In this document: in pieces, positions 59,876-64,000 of the stretch
How the letters are laid out: each line of letters starts with the position of its first letter
How positions within the stretch are numbered: position 1 is the stretch's first letter
DNA from: Bryum argenteum
Lineage: Eukaryota > Streptophyta > Bryopsida > Bryales > Bryaceae
Direction of reading: 5' to 3'
DNA length: 64,000 nucleotides
Assembly: GCA_037043015.1 (NCBI GenBank)
Contig: CM073321.1
Location: 3,167,001 to 3,231,000, forward strand
Notes under the pieces: model-generated
Seen by the model: the letters and a program-made list of their open reading frames with translations, nothing else
What the model was told of the DNA's origin: nothing
Database searches by the model: none
Position numbers and translations under genes: made by a program

Positions 59876-62529
59876 TCATTTTATCATTAAGCATTTGCTT
59901 TGATCATCGTAAATTATAAAATACTTCACTAAATTACATGGTTATGGCCTTACGGGTAGATTAATCCACAAGCATGGGTTAGGAATATTAATATGTTCTT
60001 ACATATATTTTAAAATCTAATTTTTGATTTCAATTTAAGTAAGTTTTTTACTAAAAATAAAAAATTACCGCTAACGATTCTAAAAATGTACGTTCACCAC
60101 TCTACGTTGTTTGCTCTACGCTTATGTAGTAGCAACATCCATAATCGCTATATTCGTCGCGACTCAAGCAACTCCTCTTGTTATCTGAGAAGAAAGAGCA
60201 ATCTACAATGAAGCTAAAGTAGTTGACATCGTCTTCATTCAAAGTACAGGTACGTGAAGCCACCTCTTGAGTGGGCGGTTGTCGGCTTCATACCAACTAT
60301 CAGAATATTCTAGCCTATTCTGCTTCACTTGTATTAATTTCACAAGAGTATATAGCTCAAAGGCAGGCCTATATTAACCGAAGCTATGAAAATCTTTTAG
60401 TCTAAATTTGGCTAGTCTATGTACAATCTCTATAAGCTCGATAGGCAATATCTCATAGGAACATACTTAGTAGCATATAGATTCTAGTATGTATACTTAG
60501 GTTTGGCTATGGTAGTCAGATCTACCTACTGGTAGGTCGGGTTCACTTACCAATCGACTAGGTCTCACACTTTCTCTAACTAGTTTACTACATATACTTT
60601 CATTCTCATTGAGAAGTTTTTGCAAGCTATCATATATTCTCTCTATTCATTGTTTGTACCCACAGTTGTAGTTTTTTGTTCTAGGGCTCGAATATTTTTA
60701 TAATTGTTTGCAGGTCTTTAGTTTTGAGAGCAAAATTGTGTTACTATTTAAATTATTTTTGAGTTTGCATTCAACACTTGGACACAATAGTTTGCTAATA
60801 CACATGGTCAGCTACCCTAATTTCTTCTTTCAATCACTCTTAGTCTTAACCTATAATCAATTGGATTTCCTAGAAGGTTGGTTGCTAAAAAACCACATTA
60901 GATCCCACTCCAATAGATTTTGAAAATTGGATTTTAGACAAAGAAGTTATGGCTCTCTAAAGTATCAATCCTTCATCCAAAATCTCAAATCCTAAAGTTG
61001 TAAGCCGTTAAGTGTTAAAACAAGCTACATTGATTCCAAAACATCCCAACTTTCCATTTCTTAAAACACTTACTTGAAAGTATTGGAGAAGAAAATTCTA
61101 CCAAGGAAGCTACTACAATAAAAATATCTTCCACAAAAAACTTGTTTACTTTTATCTCAATAACCCTCTTCTACCATAATGGTTCATAAAACTAAAGTAC
61201 TACCCTTGCAAAGGTGTAAATTAGTAAAAATTTAGCATGGAAAATAGTCCAAAAGCAGACCCTTCACACTCAAACAATCACTTCATCTTTCATACCTAAA
61301 TGCCCAAGGGGCCCAAAACTAGTTGATTTTCAGTGTGTTTTGAAACCTGTGGACGTAAGGAGTTAAACAAGAGTGGAATGTAATTTCACACTATTAAACA
61401 AAGTTGGAATTTAACACTCCTTTTAGGTGAGGTAGCTTTGCACAAGTAGGATATCTTCAGTACATATCCAATGCCAAATGTTCACATTAACATGAATATG
61501 GAAAATTCATCAAGAGTAATTTTTAATTGCACGAAAGTGGCTTCCGATTGCAAAACATTCGTTACGTTCGTACTGTCAAAAACAAAAGCTCTCTTCACTA
61601 GAATGGATACTACCAAATCATCTTATTCAACAGTTTTGCATTTTGTCTCCCACACGCATTCTTTCAGTCCCGACCTGAATGACTACCTCACGTTCCTGCC
61701 CTCTGTCCAAAATGTCATTTTTCTGCATCAAGGATGTGTAGGATTCCAACCAACCGCCTTCCATCCAGTGAGTAGATTGAATGAACGAAAGAATGTTCCT
61801 TTTCATTTCTCCGCACATAACCAAGTGTCGGATTGTAATGTGTTAAAGCACGTCCCTCGTCAACAGGCAGCCACTTCCTCTACCGCACCTCGTCATGTCT
61901 TCGCAAATTTCTAACCTTAGGTGATGTGTTCATTGTCCATTCCGTCTGGAGCAGAAGCATTAAAGGCTCTCGATTCCTTCTCGGCTAACCCACTTTGTGT
62001 ACGCCGATTCGTTTATAAGTGTTGTTTGAGATGATGCCGGCTAAGGAATATGGGAGTATATACAACATCCATTATGCAGTTGTACCATGGATAATGTCCT
62101 ACAACCTGTCGGCAATTGCACTTGCTTCAGATTCAGTACAAAGGAAGTGCACGATTTGTCCACTATTATTCAATGATCGATTGACAAATCTAGTCACTAT
62201 CCTCCCAACCGTAGGAAATAAGAGGCAGCATAGGTCTCACTAGTCCCTCCTGGTGCTCTAATCTCCATTGACATTCGATAGGGCAACAATCTTATAGAAC
62301 AATTCCTGTGACTGACCTGATAATCTCTTCCAACAGAAAGATGATTACTGATACTTGGATCTCGTGGTCATTTCGACAGCTCAGATGTTTAGTGCGCAAT
62401 ATGTATGACCCACGGTACTCACGATACTTCTGCTATCGACAACGCGACTAGACGAAGGATATCGGATCTCAACTGCATGCAGATAGGAGCTCACTACGGA
62501 AAAAGTTCTGCAGAGCTATGATCTGCTAC
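59437..62529. other. AT-rich intergenic DNA, no supported gene
   Basis: It contains a (TA)13 run at 59845-59870 and an imperfect inverted repeat at 59605-59672. Part of the right side is presumably the 3' UTR of the ABC transporter. An open frame at 61471-61914 has no protein-family character. Confidence 0.5.
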
Positions 62530-64000
62530 TTAAACGGTTGGCTTCTCATTGTAACAGGCAAACGGCTGCGCCATACCAGTTTTCTGGTGCTGAATACCTA
62601 AGAATTGTGCGTAGACTCCATTCTGAGCCATCAATTTCTTATGGTTGCCTTGCTCTGCAACCTGGCCTCCTTTGATCACAGCTATTGTGTCCACGTCGCG
62701 GATAGTTGAGAGTCTGCACAGGCATGTGGTGATAATGAACTTGACGTAGTGCTCACGAATGTAATCAAGTGAGTCGCGCAGAACGAGTCATAGTATAAGA
62801 ATAGCTCTAATGGTTTGTTGCAAATTTTATGACTCTCAGTCGGATTCAGAAATATATCCTCAAAGAACCTCTGTGGTGCTCACCTATGTGCAATCACAAG
62901 AGTCGTCCTCCCGTGCATCAACCTATCAAGAGCCTCCTGGACAACTTTTTCAGATCGAGAGTCCAGGGCACTTGTTGCCTCATCAAGCAATAAAATCGTG
63001 GGATCCTTCAAAACTGCGCGAGCAATTGCCACACGCTGCTTTTGACCTCCAGACAATTGAACTCCCCTTTCACCAACCTCTGTCTGATATCCTTTAGGTA
63101 GTCCGCATATAAAAGCGTGAGCGTTCGCGGCTTTTGCCGCTTCAATAACCTCACTCTCTGTTGCACCATCTCTACCATAGAGAATGTTCTCATAGATTGT
63201 ACAGGAAAATAGAGAAGGCTCCTGAGAAACAAGCCCAATATGCCGACGAAGGGACCTCAATTTCAATCTACGAATGTCATGGCCATCTATCAGAACTGAT
63301 CCAGCAAGTGGATCATAAAATCGCTGAATCAATGCAATTATCGAACTCTTGCCTGCAGAAAATCTCACCATCAGATAACACTAAATTGATATACGGTTGA
63401 TGCCGCAAGAGGCTGGAACGTGTACAATTGAGGAAAATTCATTTTTGTATGATACTCCCATGTAGCATGTCGGTACGTCCCCTAGCCTGCCTCAACCCTA
63501 CGCATTTTGGGTAGATTTGAGATAATCTAAGGAACGTAGGGCATATAAACTTCATATGAAACCAATTAACTCAAAATCCAAAGACGCAATATCTGCAACA
63601 ACCATAAACGCACCAGATCCGCTCTGTCCGACGAGCGCTAAACTCCTTCCAGCTTCAATTTTCAAGTCGAAATTTGTGAAAATATGAATATCAGGTCGTG
63701 CTGGATAAGCAAAACTGACACGCTTTAGTTCAATCTCTCCAGAAATCCGTGTCAACTCCACTCCCAGTGGATTCTCAGGATCAATAGCTGTTTGACGGTC
63801 CAGAATCTCAAATATGGAGGTCAGGGCATGAGAACCCTTCACAATGTCGGGTGCCAGAGCAAGCGTCTCAGCCACACCGAAAGCTGTAATAATGAGGACC
63901 ATGAAGACCTTCAAAACTTCACCGAATTCTGCCTTGCCAGCTTTTACCAACGTTGAAGCATACCATAAAGCCAGGCCGTAAGACGCATACATAAAGAACT
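62530..64000 (-). CDS. ABCB/P-glycoprotein-type ABC transporter, C-terminal part
   Basis: Minus-strand exons at 64000-63614, 63352-62884 and 62713-62530 join in frame with consensus splice sites. The stop is at 62530. The first visible exon covers the end of the second membrane domain ([41 protein letters not shown]) and the start of the second nucleotide-binding domain. Walker A, GQSGSG then KSS, is split by the 261-bp intron. The Q-loop (GLVSQEP), the signature [14 protein letters not shown], Walker [13 protein letters not shown] and the switch His (LVIAHR) follow. The tail after the domain is short. The family exports substrates, including auxin in some plant members, across the plasma membrane. 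ABCB1/ABCB19-like is the closest type, but orthology cannot be set here. Confidence 0.93.

Noticed and set aside
61471-61914. Open frame of 147 codons left of the ABC transporter
   Set aside because: No domain, unremarkable composition and no splice context. It is probably noncoding DNA or 3' UTR.

Overview
The window looks like land-plant nuclear DNA from a repeat-rich stretch of chromosome. The evidence is plant-style spliced genes at both edges (an unrecognised 3' end at the left and the C-terminal half of an ABCB/P-glycoprotein transporter at the right), Ty3/gypsy elements with tRNA-Asp-like primer sites, and a CACTA element with TNP2 domains. A DD34E Tc1-like fragment and a DUF7869-type protein are less common in flowering plants, so a non-seed plant is possible, but this is a weak inference. 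No rRNA, tRNA or prokaryotic feature was found.

Layout from left to right. 1-646: last two exons of a host gene. 3741-8489: a plus-strand Ty3/gypsy element (C) with 5' LTR, primer site and decayed gag, cut at 8490. 8490 to about 19768: a minus-strand Ty3/gypsy element (A) with 3' LTR, gag, protease, RT, RNase H, integrase, long leader and 5' LTR stub. About 19769-23150: an unclassified insertion carrying a minus-strand gene with an acidic linker and coiled coil. 23895-24480: a diverged, oppositely oriented copy of the element A LTR start. 24550-25457: the N-terminal part of a CACTA transposase gene. 25529-28307: a CACTA element with matching TIRs and ATT target duplications.

31007-59186 is the unusual part. 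A 21-bp palindrome (10-bp arms TTTAGCTCGA and TCGAGCTAAA around one base, often 13-bp arms) occurs about 27 times here and was not seen elsewhere in the window. It marks a minus-strand DUF7869-type putative transposase gene (31060-33853, plus a second copy of its 5' end at 43530-44607) and a plus-strand multi-exon gene with a DGQHR/ParB-like motif (52426-57286). In both genes the dense arrays sit where a 5'-UTR intron is predicted. The array periods are very regular: 52-53 bp in one and 77-80 bp in the other. The spacers within each array are related to each other and occur in both orientations. I suggest this is a large, undescribed DNA transposon or a pair of related ones. It was later interrupted by a Ty3/gypsy element (B, 34088-43075, minus strand, 5' LTR lost) and a Tc1-like fragment.

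Most retroelement genes are frameshifted or contain stops. The only clearly healthy cellular gene is the ABCB transporter at 62530-64000. The intervals 647-3740, 28308-31006, 45091-51060 and 59437-62529 are AT-rich with no supported gene.
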